The position numbers and the translations under genes are program-made. From an uncultured Prevotellaceae bacterium (GTDB taxonomy: Bacteria > Bacteroidota > Bacteroidia > Bacteroidales > Bacteroidaceae), in assembly GCA_900316505.1 (NCBI GenBank), contig ONDH01000024.1, forward strand, positions 1-52,649: 52,649 nucleotides of DNA. The letters run 5' to 3'. Numbering within the stretch: the first letter of the stretch is position 1; the number at the start of each line of letters is the position of its first letter. This document shows, in pieces, positions 14,218 through 23,021 of the stretch. Below the pieces are notes generated by a model that was not told the origin of the DNA, did no database searches, and was given only the letters and a program-made list of their open reading frames with translations.

Positions 14218-15251
14218 AAAGTTTACAAGAATTAGTGCGTCCCAACATATGGGCGCTTAAACCATATAGTTGTGCCCGCGACGAGTTTAAGGGTGTGAAG
14301 GCGGACGCTTTCCTCGATGCCAACGAGAATCCTTATCCTAATGGCGTGAACCGCTACCCAGATCCTTTGCAAGAGGAGTTGAAACAGATAATCTCACCTA
14401 TGAAGGGAGTGCCTGTGGAGAATATCTTCTTGGGTAATGGTAGTGATGAGGCGATTGATTTGCCTTATCGCATCTTCTGCCGTCCGGGCAAAGATAATGT
14501 GGTGGCTATTGACCCCACTTATGGTATGTATGAGGTGTGTGCTGATGTGAACGATGTGGAGTACCGTAAGGTGTCGCTGGATGAGAATTATGACATGGAT
14601 CCCGATGCGCTTTTGGCAGCGTGTGACGAGAACACTAAAATCATTTTCATCTGTTCACCAAACAATCCGACGGGCAATGCTTTTTCTCGTGAGAAGATAG
14701 AGAAAGTCATTGAGACTTTTCAAGGCATTGTGATTGTGGATGAGGCATACAGCGACTTCTCGTCGCAGAAACCTTTCCGTTTCGATATTCAGAAATATCC
14801 CAACCTCATTGTCCTTGCTACGTTCTCCAAGGCGTGGGGAGCTGCAGGCATCCGTTTGGGTATGGCATTTGCCAATACTGACATCATCGGACTTTACAAT
14901 AAAGTGAAGTACCCCTATAATGTCAATGTGCTTACCCAAAAGAAGGCAATGGAGATTCTGGGCAATGTTACGTTGTTGCAACGCCACATTACCATGATTC
15001 TCGAAGAGCGTGAGACACTCATGAGGGCGTTGAGCATCTTACCTATCTGCAAGAAAGTCTATCCGACAGATGCCAACTTTATTCTTGTCCGTGTGACGGA
15101 TGCTGATGGAATCTACAGATACTTGGTACAGAAGGGGGTGATTGTACGCAACCGCAACCGTGTACATCTCTGTGGTGATTGTCTCCGCATTACGGTGGGC
15201 ATCAAGGAAGAGAATACAAAACTGCTTTCGGCGTTGAGACAATACGTATAG
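14214..15251 (+). CDS. hisC: Histidinol-phosphate aminotransferase HisC
   Basis: PLP-dependent conversion of imidazole-acetol phosphate and glutamate to histidinol phosphate. The 345-residue fold-type I aminotransferase shows [46 protein letters not shown] and the PLP lysine in [14 protein letters not shown]. It is a little shorter than E. coli HisC. It starts in an ATGA overlap with hisD, so translation is coupled. Confidence 0.96.
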   Translation: MKSLQELVRPNIWALKPYSCARDEFKGVKADAFLDANENPYPNGVNRYPDPLQEELKQIISPMKGVPVENIFLGNGSDEAIDLPYRIFCRPGKDNVVAIDPTYGMYEVCADVNDVEYRKVSLDENYDMDPDALLAACDENTKIIFICSPNNPTGNAFSREKIEKVIETFQGIVIVDEAYSDFSSQKPFRFDIQKYPNLIVLATFSKAWGAAGIRLGMAFANTDIIGLYNKVKYPYNVNVLTQKKAMEILGNVTLLQRHITMILEERETLMRALSILPICKKVYPTDANFILVRVTDADGIYRYLVQKGVIVRNRNRVHLCGDCLRITVGIKEENTKLLSALRQYV

Positions 15252-15293
15252 TTGCAGAACTTTAATTCTTCAATTCTTCAACTTTCATTTCTT

Positions 15294-16361
15294 ATGAAGC
15301 AAGCACTTTTCATCGACAGGGATGGCACCATTTTAGTAGAGCCAGACGACGAGCAGATTGATTCTTTCGAGAAGTTTCAATTTGTTCCCGGTGTGATTCG
15401 TAACCTCAACTTCATCCGTACGAAACTTGACTTCGAGTTTGTCATGGTGAGCAATCAGGACGGGCTTGGCACTTCTTCGTATCCAGAGGAAGACTTTTGG
15501 CCAACTCACAATCTTATGCTCAACACACTGAAAGGGGAAGGAGTCACTTTCGATGACATCCTCATTGATCGTTCATTCCCTGCCGACAACTTGCCTACAC
15601 GTAAGCCAGGTACGGGTATGATGACGAAATACATGACTGGGGAATATGACCTTGCCAACAGCTATGTGATAGGTGACCGTGAGACAGACAAGCAACTGGC
15701 ATTGAACCTCGGTTGCAAGTTTCTGATTCTTGGTGATAACGTGCAGTCATGGGACGAAATCACGGAAATCCTTTTTGCTGGCGAACGTACGGCTTCTGTG
15801 CGACGCACGACGAAAGAGACGGACATTGACATCTGTCTTAATTTGGATGGTACAGGTAAGTGTGATATCAACACAGGACTGGGATTCTTCGACCACATGC
15901 TGGAGCAAATCGGTAAGCATGGCTCTATAGACCTCCGTATTCATGTGAAAGGTGACCTCAATGTGGACGAGCACCACACTATCGAGGATACAGGTATAGC
16001 ATTGGGCGAATGTATTGCTAAAGCTCTTGGAGACAAACGTGGTATTGAACGCTATGGTTACACGCTTCCGATGGATGACTGCCTTTGTCAGGTGGCTCTG
16101 GACTTCGGTGGTCGGGCATGGCTTGTGTGGGACGCAGAGTTCAAACGTGAACGTGTTGGCGACATGCCTACTGAGATGTTCCTTCACTTCTTCAAATCTT
16201 TCAGTGATGCTGCTCGTATGAACCTTAACATCAAAGCAGAAGGTGACAATGAGCACCACAAAATTGAAGGCATCTTCAAGGCACTTGCTCGTAGCATTAA
16301 GATGGCGGTTAAGCGTGATATTTACAAGTTTCAGTTGCCTTCGAGCAAAGGCGTATTGTAA
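15294..16361 (+). CDS. hisB: Bifunctional histidinol-phosphatase / imidazoleglycerol-phosphate dehydratase HisB
   Basis: Carries out two steps of histidine synthesis in one chain of 355 residues. Residues 1-165 are a HAD phosphatase (FIDRDGT with both Asp, [14 protein letters not shown]). Residues about 168-355 are the dehydratase, with paired Mn-binding HHxxE-type motifs ([10 protein letters not shown] and [10 protein letters not shown]) and [13 protein letters not shown]. Compared with E. coli, the Cys/His zinc loop before RKP in the phosphatase domain is replaced by [13 protein letters not shown] with no Cys. An upstream TTG frame (15252) exists, but the ATG at 15294 starts the conserved [12 protein letters not shown]. 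hisH, hisA, hisF and hisI are not here, so the pathway is split. Confidence 0.95.
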   Translation: MKQALFIDRDGTILVEPDDEQIDSFEKFQFVPGVIRNLNFIRTKLDFEFVMVSNQDGLGTSSYPEEDFWPTHNLMLNTLKGEGVTFDDILIDRSFPADNLPTRKPGTGMMTKYMTGEYDLANSYVIGDRETDKQLALNLGCKFLILGDNVQSWDEITEILFAGERTASVRRTTKETDIDICLNLDGTGKCDINTGLGFFDHMLEQIGKHGSIDLRIHVKGDLNVDEHHTIEDTGIALGECIAKALGDKRGIERYGYTLPMDDCLCQVALDFGGRAWLVWDAEFKRERVGDMPTEMFLHFFKSFSDAARMNLNIKAEGDNEHHKIEGIFKALARSIKMAVKRDIYKFQLPSSKGVL

Positions 16362-16378
16362 CAATAATCCTCATAAAT

Positions 16379-16421
16379 AGAAAGAGCCATCAACATGACG
16401 CTTATGTTGATGGCTCTTTCT
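16379..16421. terminator. Bidirectional terminator between hisB and the DUF4380 gene
   Basis: A perfect 18-bp stem (AGAAAGAGCCATCAACAT and its complement) with a 7-base loop. The arms end in CTTTCT-type sequence on both strands, and it lies between convergent genes. Confidence 0.85.
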
Positions 16422-16447
16422 GTGATGATGTCTTGGCTGGAAACTTA

Positions 16448-17326
16448 CTATTTGATGAGCTTCTTCACTTTCTTCAACAAATCCTTTGATGGTACTTCAC
16501 CTGCATAAGGGGTAAGGAACCATTCAACAGTCCAACTGAGCGATTCGCCAGCCTTCAGCTCCGTGTAGGCGCCTTGGCTCTCCAGCTCAATATAACTTTT
16601 CCCTCGATTGACATACACCTGTATTTCTGCTTCTTCAGGAGCGGGCTGTGAAGCGTTGAGATCTTGAAACTTTTTCACCATCAACAATCCATTGTTGCTA
16701 TAGGCGAGCCAGCCCTTACCGTCTGCATTGATCTTGCGGTTTTGGTTGGCTTCGTCTGTTTTGTACCATGAAATGCCGAATGCTGATTGGAAAGGTATGA
16801 GGTTTGCAGGGGTAATCTGGTCAGTGGGTGCATCAAAGAAAATGAAACCCTCGTTTGGCACACGTGTAATTTCCCATGGAGCCACCTTGCGTGTTTCGTC
16901 CGACTCGTTAATGATGGAGTAGGTGACCACGATGGCGTTCTTCTTGGCATCCACGCTAAACTCCTTGCGGATGCGGTATTTCAGCCGCGCAGACACATTG
17001 CTGGTCATCACGAGTGAGTTGCCTTTCTCCTCCACCGTGTAGGGTTGTTTGTCAAATTCTTGCACAGGAGGCCAGTTCCATTCTTTCTGTGGACTTGTCC
17101 AGAAGGTACTTCCGAAACTCTCAGGGAATGTGGATTGTGAGATGACTTCGGTATCTTGATACTTGAAAGAGAGGATTTTCCCTCCTCCAGCACCATTGAT
17201 GGTCATAGACAGGTTGCCGATTTCGATGCAATACTTGGAATCACCGAGGTTCTTGATGACAGGATTGGCAGCCGTGACTGTTGTCATGCAAGCCACCATC
17301 GCCAATAATGTAACGATTTTTTTCAT
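16448..17326 (-). CDS. Secreted DUF4380-like protein
   Basis: A 292-residue protein with an N-terminal signal peptide (about 1-20; VTLLAMVACMTTVTAA). The rest is beta-rich and carries the pattern I associate with DUF4380: GGGKILSFKYQDTEV, ESFGSTFWTSPQKEWNWPP and WEITRVPNEGFIFF. Related proteins resemble aldose-mutarotase-like galactose-binding folds and occur in sugar-use loci, but no activity is established. It has its own promoter and is convergent with the his operon; the esterases downstream on the other strand suggest a shared role in carbohydrate use. Confidence 0.75.
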   Translation of the reverse strand: MKKIVTLLAMVACMTTVTAANPVIKNLGDSKYCIEIGNLSMTINGAGGGKILSFKYQDTEVISQSTFPESFGSTFWTSPQKEWNWPPVQEFDKQPYTVEEKGNSLVMTSNVSARLKYRIRKEFSVDAKKNAIVVTYSIINESDETRKVAPWEITRVPNEGFIFFDAPTDQITPANLIPFQSAFGISWYKTDEANQNRKINADGKGWLAYSNNGLLMVKKFQDLNASQPAPEEAEIQVYVNRGKSYIELESQGAYTELKAGESLSWTVEWFLTPYAGEVPSKDLLKKVKKLIK

Positions 17327-17373
17327 TGATGCGTTGTGTTAAGATTGGAAATAGATGATTGTTATTTTCGTTG

Positions 17374-17405
17374 CGAATGTAGGGAAAAAACAGTGATTGG
17401 GCAAA
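17374..17405 (-). promoter_or_regulatory. Promoter of the DUF4380 gene
   Basis: On the minus strand TTTG (17402-17405), a 20-base spacer and TACATTCG (17374-17381) match the Bacteroidetes consensus except for one base in the -7 element. Confidence 0.55.
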
Positions 17406-17455
17406 TATTTTGATAATTTTGTCATTAAAATAATGTTTGTTCAAGATATTCTTCC

Positions 17456-17463
17456 TATCTTTG
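17456..17463 (+). promoter_or_regulatory. -7 element of the esterase promoter
   Basis: TATCTTTG matches TAnnTTTG. The nearest TTTG (17436-17439) is 16 bases upstream, closer than the usual 19-21, so the promoter may be weak or regulated. The predicted start lies downstream of an in-frame ATG at 17468, which supports the start at 17534. Confidence 0.45.
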
Positions 17464-17533
17464 CCCCTTGGATGTTACTATCTTAAAACAATTATATCTA
17501 TTCTTATTTTTACAACCTAAACAATTATTAAAC

Positions 17534-19057
17534 ATGAAAAAACTTTTATTAGGTTTGTCACTGTTGCTTGCATGTGCGGCAGGCAATGCACAGAACAATC
17601 CCGTGTTGACCATCGAAGGTGGCCAGGTACAGGGTGTTAAGGCTGACGATCATCCAGAAGTCTTCGTCTATCGTGGAATTCCTTATGCTGCTCCTCCAAT
17701 CAGGGAAAACCGTTGGAAAGCACCACAGCCTGTTGTGCCTTGGAAGGGCGTGAAGATTTGCGACACTTTTGGTCGTCCAAGCTATCAGGCCATCCAGTAC
17801 ACAGGTGGTTATTATACCGAGTGGGGTTATGGCAAGGAGGCTGCCTTCAGTGAGGATTGCCTGTACTTGAATGTATGGACAAAGGCTCCAGGCAATGCTG
17901 GTAAGAAACTTCCTGTTGCTCTGTGGATTCATGGTGGAGGCTATCGTGAAGGTTTCGGTTCAGAACCAGAATTTGACGGACAAGAGTGGGGTGCAAAGGA
18001 TGTCGTCCTTGTTTCCATCAACTACCGTCTTGGCATCTTCGGATTCCTCACTCACCCAGCCCTTGCTGAGGAAAGCCCCAACAAGGTATCGGGTAACTAC
18101 GGTATCCTCGACCAGATTGAGGCACTGAAGTGGATTAAGAAGAACATCGCTCAGTTTGGTGGCGACCCCAACAACGTGACTATTTTCGGTCAGAGTGCAG
18201 GTGGTGGCAGTGTGCGCACCCTTTGTGAATCTCCATTGGCTCGTGGTTTGTTCCACAAGGCAGTCATCATGAGTGCCCAGGGACTTAGCATTCCTAATCC
18301 TAACGGTGGTGGCATGATGGGTGGCCGTTACAGCGGTGGTTCCATTGAAGATGCCGCCAATAACGCCAAGAAGATGTTCGACTGGGCAGGTATGACTGAC
18401 TTGCAGAAGATGCGTCAGGCATCCACTGAGACAGTTTTTGCTCTTCCAACCATATATAGCCAGGTAAACAGTGCAGGTCAGCAAGGTGGCGGCATGGGCA
18501 TGATGCGTATGGGTATGGGCTACATGCCTATGATTGACGGTTATGTCAGTGTGAAGAGCTTCGACGATGCAACTCGCGAAGGTACGCTGGCAGACGTTCC
18601 TTACATGATTGGTTACACCCTCAACGATATGGGTGACATGGCTCCAAACATTGCTGAGTTCTGTAAGGTTCGTGCACAGAAGGGTGGTAAGGCTTGGGCT
18701 TATGAGTTTGCTCGTCCATTGCCAGACGACGGTTCGCATCCAGAGGTGACTCAGCGTCTGAAGGGTGCATTCCACTCATCCGACCTTTGGTTTGTGTTCA
18801 AGTCACTCAAGCACTGCTGGCGTCCATGGACAAAAGGTGACTGGGATCTTTCCGAGAAGATGCTTACCGCATGGACCAACTTTGCCAAGTACAGCGATCC
18901 TAACGGACCTAAGGGTGGTGAATGGGCACCTTGCACCGAGCAGAATCCTAAGTTCATGGTGTTCAAGCTTAACGACAAGGATGCAGAGGCTTCCTTCTTC
19001 GGCGAGCCAGAGAAAGCACCTCAAGGTCAGGGTTTCGGCTTTGGTTTCGGTCGTTAA
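17534..19057 (+). CDS. Secreted type-B carboxylesterase
   Basis: An alpha/beta hydrolase of 507 residues that cleaves carboxylic esters. It has a signal peptide (1-19; LLLGLSLLLACAAGNAQ). Type-B motifs are all present: EDCLYLNVW (108-116), oxyanion WIHGGG (131-136), nucleophile GQSAGG with Ser221, and the catalytic His414 in GAFHSSDLW. Gly/Met-rich low-complexity loops occur at 258-270 and 317-330, and the C-terminus is GFGFGFGR. The next gene is a second secreted esterase with similar Gly/Phe-rich sequence, so the pair may act together on acylated plant polysaccharides or other esters in the periplasm; the substrate is inference. Confidence 0.9.
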   Translation: MKKLLLGLSLLLACAAGNAQNNPVLTIEGGQVQGVKADDHPEVFVYRGIPYAAPPIRENRWKAPQPVVPWKGVKICDTFGRPSYQAIQYTGGYYTEWGYGKEAAFSEDCLYLNVWTKAPGNAGKKLPVALWIHGGGYREGFGSEPEFDGQEWGAKDVVLVSINYRLGIFGFLTHPALAEESPNKVSGNYGILDQIEALKWIKKNIAQFGGDPNNVTIFGQSAGGGSVRTLCESPLARGLFHKAVIMSAQGLSIPNPNGGGMMGGRYSGGSIEDAANNAKKMFDWAGMTDLQKMRQASTETVFALPTIYSQVNSAGQQGGGMGMMRMGMGYMPMIDGYVSVKSFDDATREGTLADVPYMIGYTLNDMGDMAPNIAEFCKVRAQKGGKAWAYEFARPLPDDGSHPEVTQRLKGAFHSSDLWFVFKSLKHCWRPWTKGDWDLSEKMLTAWTNFAKYSDPNGPKGGEWAPCTEQNPKFMVFKLNDKDAEASFFGEPEKAPQGQGFGFGFGR

Positions 19058-19205
19058 ACCATTGTTGTATGCACTCATCTATTCTTCAAGTTGTCTTATG
19101 CACGTAAGGCAACTTGATTTTTTAAACCTTTTGGAGCGCATCGTGTCAATATATTGTTATCTTTTTTTACATTATTTATTACATAATTTATTTTTTACTA
19201 ATCAC

Positions 19206-20414
19206 ATGAAGAAAATCATTCTTTCGTTGATGACGCTTGTGAGTTTGACAGCGTCAGCACAGTTTGGCGGTTTTGGTGGTCGTCCACAGGGTAACCCTTG
19301 GGTTCCATCAGAGGCAGCAATTGCAGAGGACTTCAAGCCTGCATTGAGCAATCAGGACAGCAAGCAGTATCCTATGGTGAACTCTGCTCGTCAGGTACGT
19401 GCCCAGATTTCGGCACCAGAAGCTACAAAGGTTGGTCTTGACATTGCTGGTAAGATTTACACCATGACCAAGGATGAAAATGGTGTGTGGACAGGTACTT
19501 CTGCTCCACAGGACCCTGGTTTTCACTACTATCAGTTGAACATCGACGGCGCCAGTGTTCCAGACCCAACCAGTTTGTACTACTATGGCGCAAGCCGTTG
19601 GGGTAGTGGTATAGAAGTTCCATCTGACGATCAGGATTTCTGGCAGGTGAAGAATGTACCACAAGGTTCTATGAACGAGGTGTACTACTACTCAAGCTAC
19701 ACGGAGAAGATGCGTCGTTGCTTCGTTTATCTGCCCAACGAGTACTTCACCAATCCTACCAAGAAATTCCCCGTTCTCTATTTGCAGCACGGTATGGGTG
19801 AGAACGAGTACAGCTGGCCATATCAGGGTCACGTCGCTTCCATCATGGACAACCTCATCGCAGAGAAAAAAGCTGTTCCATTCATCGTTGTGATGGATAA
19901 TGGTCTGAATGCAAATGCTCCACGTCCAGCAGGTCAGGCTCCTCAGGGAGGACAGCGTCCACAAGGCGGTTTTGGTGGCTTTGGTGGCTTTGGCGGTGGC
20001 TTCGCTGATGGCTTCAAGAATGTGCTCTTCAACGACATCATCCCAATGATTGAGAAAAACTACCGTGTGATTGCTGATCCTGAACATCGTGCATACTCTG
20101 GTCTCTCCATGGGCGGCATGCAGGCACGTGAGATTACTCTGGCAAATCCTGGCAAGTTTGCTTATGTGGGTTCATTCAGTAGCGGCGCATGGAGTGTTGA
20201 CCAGGTGAAGAATTCTGAAGGCTTCGCACAGAAGACTAAGCTCCTCTTTATGAGCGGTGGTGGCAAGGAGAACATGGGTTGTGTTGAAGCTGCCAAAAAC
20301 ATCAAGACCCAGCTCGGTATGAATGCTGTCGGTTACGAGTCAGAAGGCACAGCACACGAATTCCACACTTGGCGTCGTAGCCTTCATGAGTTCGCACAGT
20401 TACTTTTTAAGTAA
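19206..20414 (+). CDS. Secreted CE1-type esterase (feruloyl / acetyl xylan esterase-like)
   Basis: A 402-residue esterase of the D / Fae type. There is a signal peptide (1-19), a Gly-rich start (FGGFGGRPQGNPWVPSE), an N-terminal beta-sandwich of the E-set/CBM48 kind (about 60-150; GLDIAGKIYTMTKDENGVW), then the alpha/beta hydrolase domain (155-402). The domain has YLQHGMGENEYSW, the nucleophile GLSMGG with Ser301, and the catalytic His387 in HEFHTWRRSL. A Gly/Phe/Gln-rich insertion (240-270) sits in the middle of the catalytic domain. The long open frame to 18765 overlaps the previous gene and is not used; the ATG at 19206 begins the signal peptide. Xylan-feruloyl or acetyl esters are likely substrates by family. 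Confidence 0.88.
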   Translation: MKKIILSLMTLVSLTASAQFGGFGGRPQGNPWVPSEAAIAEDFKPALSNQDSKQYPMVNSARQVRAQISAPEATKVGLDIAGKIYTMTKDENGVWTGTSAPQDPGFHYYQLNIDGASVPDPTSLYYYGASRWGSGIEVPSDDQDFWQVKNVPQGSMNEVYYYSSYTEKMRRCFVYLPNEYFTNPTKKFPVLYLQHGMGENEYSWPYQGHVASIMDNLIAEKKAVPFIVVMDNGLNANAPRPAGQAPQGGQRPQGGFGGFGGFGGGFADGFKNVLFNDIIPMIEKNYRVIADPEHRAYSGLSMGGMQAREITLANPGKFAYVGSFSSGAWSVDQVKNSEGFAQKTKLLFMSGGGKENMGCVEAAKNIKTQLGMNAVGYESEGTAHEFHTWRRSLHEFAQLLFK

Positions 20415-20446
20415 TAATAGACATTAAAACGAATTTCTTTGAATAG

Positions 20447-20470
20447 ACGGGGGGACGATTGTTCCCCCGT
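20447..20470 (+). terminator. Terminator after the esterase pair
   Basis: A GC-rich hairpin: ACGGGGGGA pairs with TTCCCCCGT around loop CGATTG, followed by TCTTGT. It stands 33 bases after the esterase stop. Confidence 0.65.
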
Positions 20471-20532
20471 TCTTGTAATTCTCTTCCTTCAGTTCTGAAA
20501 TTAGGAAATCGATTTTGTGGTATTTGTTAACA

Positions 20533-20570
20533 GACATCGGGGACATCGATTTGCCGATGTCCCCGATGTC
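20533..20570. repeat. Perfect 16-bp inverted repeat between convergent genes
   Basis: GACATCGGGGACATCG and its exact complement are separated by the six bases ATTTGC. Each arm itself contains the doublet GACATCG twice. No T run follows on either strand, so it is not a standard terminator, though its place between convergent genes suggests transcript ends or a protein-binding site. Confidence 0.7.
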
Positions 20571-20613
20571 GATTCAGAGATTGTGAAAACAGTGTCTCAG
20601 TAGAAGTGGTAGT

Positions 20614-21045
20614 TCAGTCTTCGGATTCCTTCGTCTCCTCCTCTTCTTTGTCGTCAAACTCTGTGATGCCGTCAGCGGTGAGGATGTTGTACCACGAGAG
20701 GACTTTGCGCATGTCGCTGACACGCACTCGGTCGGTGTCGTAATTGGGTAACACTTTGGTGAAGAAAGCGATGATGTCATCTTGAGATGCCTTCTTGGGG
20801 GAGAGGTCAAGAGGTTTGTCACCATAGTTCTGTTTGATGGATTCTAAGACGGTGGAGAGTTTGACCTCGCTGTCGTCGTTGGTATAGATGGAAATGTCGC
20901 CAAGAGATACGACGCGGTCAGCTCCGAAAGCGGGGATACGCTTCTTTTGCTCGTCTACGGTTTCCACGATGAGACTCTTGTTGCCTCGTGAGATGAGCTT
21001 GTAAAGCCCTGGTTTGCCTGAAATGGCAAGAATTTTTCTGATCAT
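20614..21045 (-). CDS. DUF5606 protein
   Basis: A 143-residue soluble protein widely found in Bacteroidetes next to coaE (family DUF5606). The N-terminus LAISGKPGLYKLISRG and the beta-strand pattern LIVETVDEQKKRIPAF are typical, followed by a helical middle with FFTKVLPNYDTDRVRVSDMRKVLSWYN and a very acidic C-terminal tail (DDKEEEETKESED). Function is unknown. It is the last gene of the nusB-yajC-ybbR-coaE run, 12 bases after coaE. Confidence 0.85.
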   Translation of the reverse strand: MIRKILAISGKPGLYKLISRGNKSLIVETVDEQKKRIPAFGADRVVSLGDISIYTNDDSEVKLSTVLESIKQNYGDKPLDLSPKKASQDDIIAFFTKVLPNYDTDRVRVSDMRKVLSWYNILTADGITEFDDKEEEETKESED

Positions 21046-21057
21046 ATTATTGATTTT

Positions 21058-21648
21058 TTATTTAGTGTATTTGTTGTTTAGTTGGTTGAGGATGTGGTCA
21101 ATCTGTTCTTCCAAGTCTGTTGTGCCGTCATTGAGTATGCAGTAGTCGGCACGTTGCTGCTTTTCTTCTTCATCCATCTGCTGTGCCATACGAGCGAGAA
21201 TCTGCTCAGTGGTGGCATGGTCACGTTGTGTGGCTCGTTGGATGCGCAGGGAAAGAGGAGCGAAAACATCGATGGTGGCATCGACAGTATCTTGAAATCC
21301 GGACTCGAAAAGGAGAGCACATTCTTGTGCGACAATGGGACTGTCCTGCAGTGCTGCCCATCGGAGGAAGTCTTGACGGACAACGGGATGAACGATGGCG
21401 TTAATGCGGGCGGCATGATTGTTGTCGGTGAAGATGTATTGTGCAATAAGGTTTTTGTTGAGTGTATTGTTCAAATATGCCTTGTCGCCGAGAATACCAC
21501 ATAGTTCCCGACGGATGAAGGGACTATCAGTCATAAGTCGCTTGGCTTCTTCGTCGCAGTTATAGACAGGGATGCCACGCTGTTTGAGCAGTTGACAGAT
21601 GTAGGTCTTTCCACTGCCGATACCTCCAGTGATGCCGATGCGTGTCAT
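21058..21648 (-). CDS. coaE: Dephospho-CoA kinase CoaE
   Basis: Last step of coenzyme A synthesis: ATP-dependent phosphorylation of dephospho-CoA. The P-loop GGIGSGKT is at residues 8-15, followed by the CoA-domain motif YNCDEEAKRLM, HPVVRQDF and the lid RIQRATQRD. The length of 196 residues is normal. The start overlaps the ybbR stop by four bases, so translation is coupled. Confidence 0.95.
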   Translation of the reverse strand: MTRIGITGGIGSGKTYICQLLKQRGIPVYNCDEEAKRLMTDSPFIRRELCGILGDKAYLNNTLNKNLIAQYIFTDNNHAARINAIVHPVVRQDFLRWAALQDSPIVAQECALLFESGFQDTVDATIDVFAPLSLRIQRATQRDHATTEQILARMAQQMDEEEKQQRADYCILNDGTTDLEEQIDHILNQLNNKYTK

Positions 21649-22625
21649 TCGGTGGATTGCTCAATGATATATTCTACTGTTTCTGGGCTGATGCGCAGGT
21701 TGCGTATATTGCCTGGTTTCTGTCGTACATGAATACGACATCGTTTAGAGTCGGAACTCAGCTCTTTATAGTCAATGGCAAGGAGGAAGTCGCTGGCGTT
21801 GATTTCATCGTAGAGGGTGGCGCTGACAAGGAAAGTGACGTTGACCTTGAGAGGGAATGTGCGTATAAGTTTGTTGTGTGGTACGTTCTCGCTGTATACG
21901 GTCGCCTGCAAAGTCTTGTCTGTGAAGATGTCAACGCAGATGCGAGTATCTACTGAGTCAGGTATGGCTTTAGCACCACGTGGGACGAGTAGGGCAAGAC
22001 GCGTTTGAAGTGTGTCCTCAAGATCTGTGTAGGTAACATTTTCAGTCTTGATGTGGTTGATGCTCCCATAAATATGCTTAGGTGCATAGATGTCCACGGA
22101 ATCGGGCATGAGAATGGTGCCACACTGGTAACGTCCAGCTGTGGTGCTTACACGTCCGTTGAAAATGACAGGCACACGCTTGTGTTGTCCGTTGGAGTAA
22201 TATGCTTCAATCTTGTTAGGGGAGGTGGTCTTAAAGGTCATTCCTTGTGGTTTTTTGCGCATGACGGCACGTCGAAGCGTGTTGGCATCAATGATGACTT
22301 TTCCCGACTTTTGGTTGACTTCCTTAAAATTGACAACGATTTCGGGGTTGTCGTTCCGCATGAACTTGTAGTAGAAGGCGTTCCAGCCCTTGCTGCTATA
22401 GCTGACATTGATTTCTGAAGGCATGTCGCTGGTGAAGACCACGTCGTTGGGCATGTCTTCGATGATGAGTCTGTATGAAAGTGTGACTTCTGTATTCTCC
22501 TGAATGGTTTGTAGAAACCAGAAAATGGCAGACAATCCGAGGAAGATAAGAAACACAGGAAGATTGCGGTCGATTTTAATCAATCGCAATCTTCTGAATA
22601 ACACTTTAAAGAAATCACCCAGCAT
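21645..22625 (-). CDS. YbbR-like (CdaR-like) membrane-anchored protein
   Basis: A 326-residue protein with one N-terminal membrane anchor (about 22-40; LPVFLIFLGLSAIFWFLQ) and extracytoplasmic beta-rich repeats of the YbbR kind (for example PVIFNGRVSTTAGRYQ, VDIYAPKHIYGSI). In Firmicutes YbbR/CdaR regulates the cyclic di-AMP synthase CdaA. No cdaA is next to it here; the placement between yajC and coaE is the usual Bacteroidetes order. The role here is not known. Confidence 0.85.
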   Translation of the reverse strand: MLGDFFKVLFRRLRLIKIDRNLPVFLIFLGLSAIFWFLQTIQENTEVTLSYRLIIEDMPNDVVFTSDMPSEINVSYSSKGWNAFYYKFMRNDNPEIVVNFKEVNQKSGKVIIDANTLRRAVMRKKPQGMTFKTTSPNKIEAYYSNGQHKRVPVIFNGRVSTTAGRYQCGTILMPDSVDIYAPKHIYGSINHIKTENVTYTDLEDTLQTRLALLVPRGAKAIPDSVDTRICVDIFTDKTLQATVYSENVPHNKLIRTFPLKVNVTFLVSATLYDEINASDFLLAIDYKELSSDSKRCRIHVRQKPGNIRNLRISPETVEYIIEQSTE

Positions 22626-22638
22626 ACAATCCTGCCAA

Positions 22639-22959
22639 TCACTGCTGAGGCTGCTGGGTGCCTACTGCATAGACGTAATTACGGTCAATCTGCACGGTGA
22701 TGCCTTTTGCAATCTCGATGGTGAGGTAAGACTCGCCTTCGTTGAGTGACTTGACTTCACCATGAACACCGCTGGCTGTGATGACCTTGCTGCCGATTGT
22801 GAGTCCCTTGCGGAAGTTTTCTATTTCCTTCTGACGCTTGCGCTGTGGCTTAATCATGAAGAAATAAACGATAGCGAACATGGCGACAATCATGATAATC
22901 ATACTCCAGTCAAAGCCGCCTTTTGCAGCACCCTGTGCTGCCTGCATAATTGTGAACAT
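22639..22959 (-). CDS. yajC: Preprotein translocase subunit YajC
   Basis: Small accessory protein of the SecDF-YajC complex at the inner membrane. The 106 residues have one membrane helix (about 17-36; WSMIIMIVAMFAIVYFFM), then the hallmark IKPQRKRQKEIENFRKGLTIGSKVITASGVHG. It is in a run with nusB and ybbR. Confidence 0.95.
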   Translation of the reverse strand: MFTIMQAAQGAAKGGFDWSMIIMIVAMFAIVYFFMIKPQRKRQKEIENFRKGLTIGSKVITASGVHGEVKSLNEGESYLTIEIAKGITVQIDRNYVYAVGTQQPQQ

Positions 22960-23021
22960 AGTGGTAATTATAATTTACTGATGAATGAATAAACGAATAG
23001 TTTTTATTATTATAATATGTG

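Noticed and set aside
18765..19205. Long N-terminal extension of the CE1-type esterase
   Set aside because: It overlaps the previous gene in another frame, and a proper signal peptide begins at 19206.
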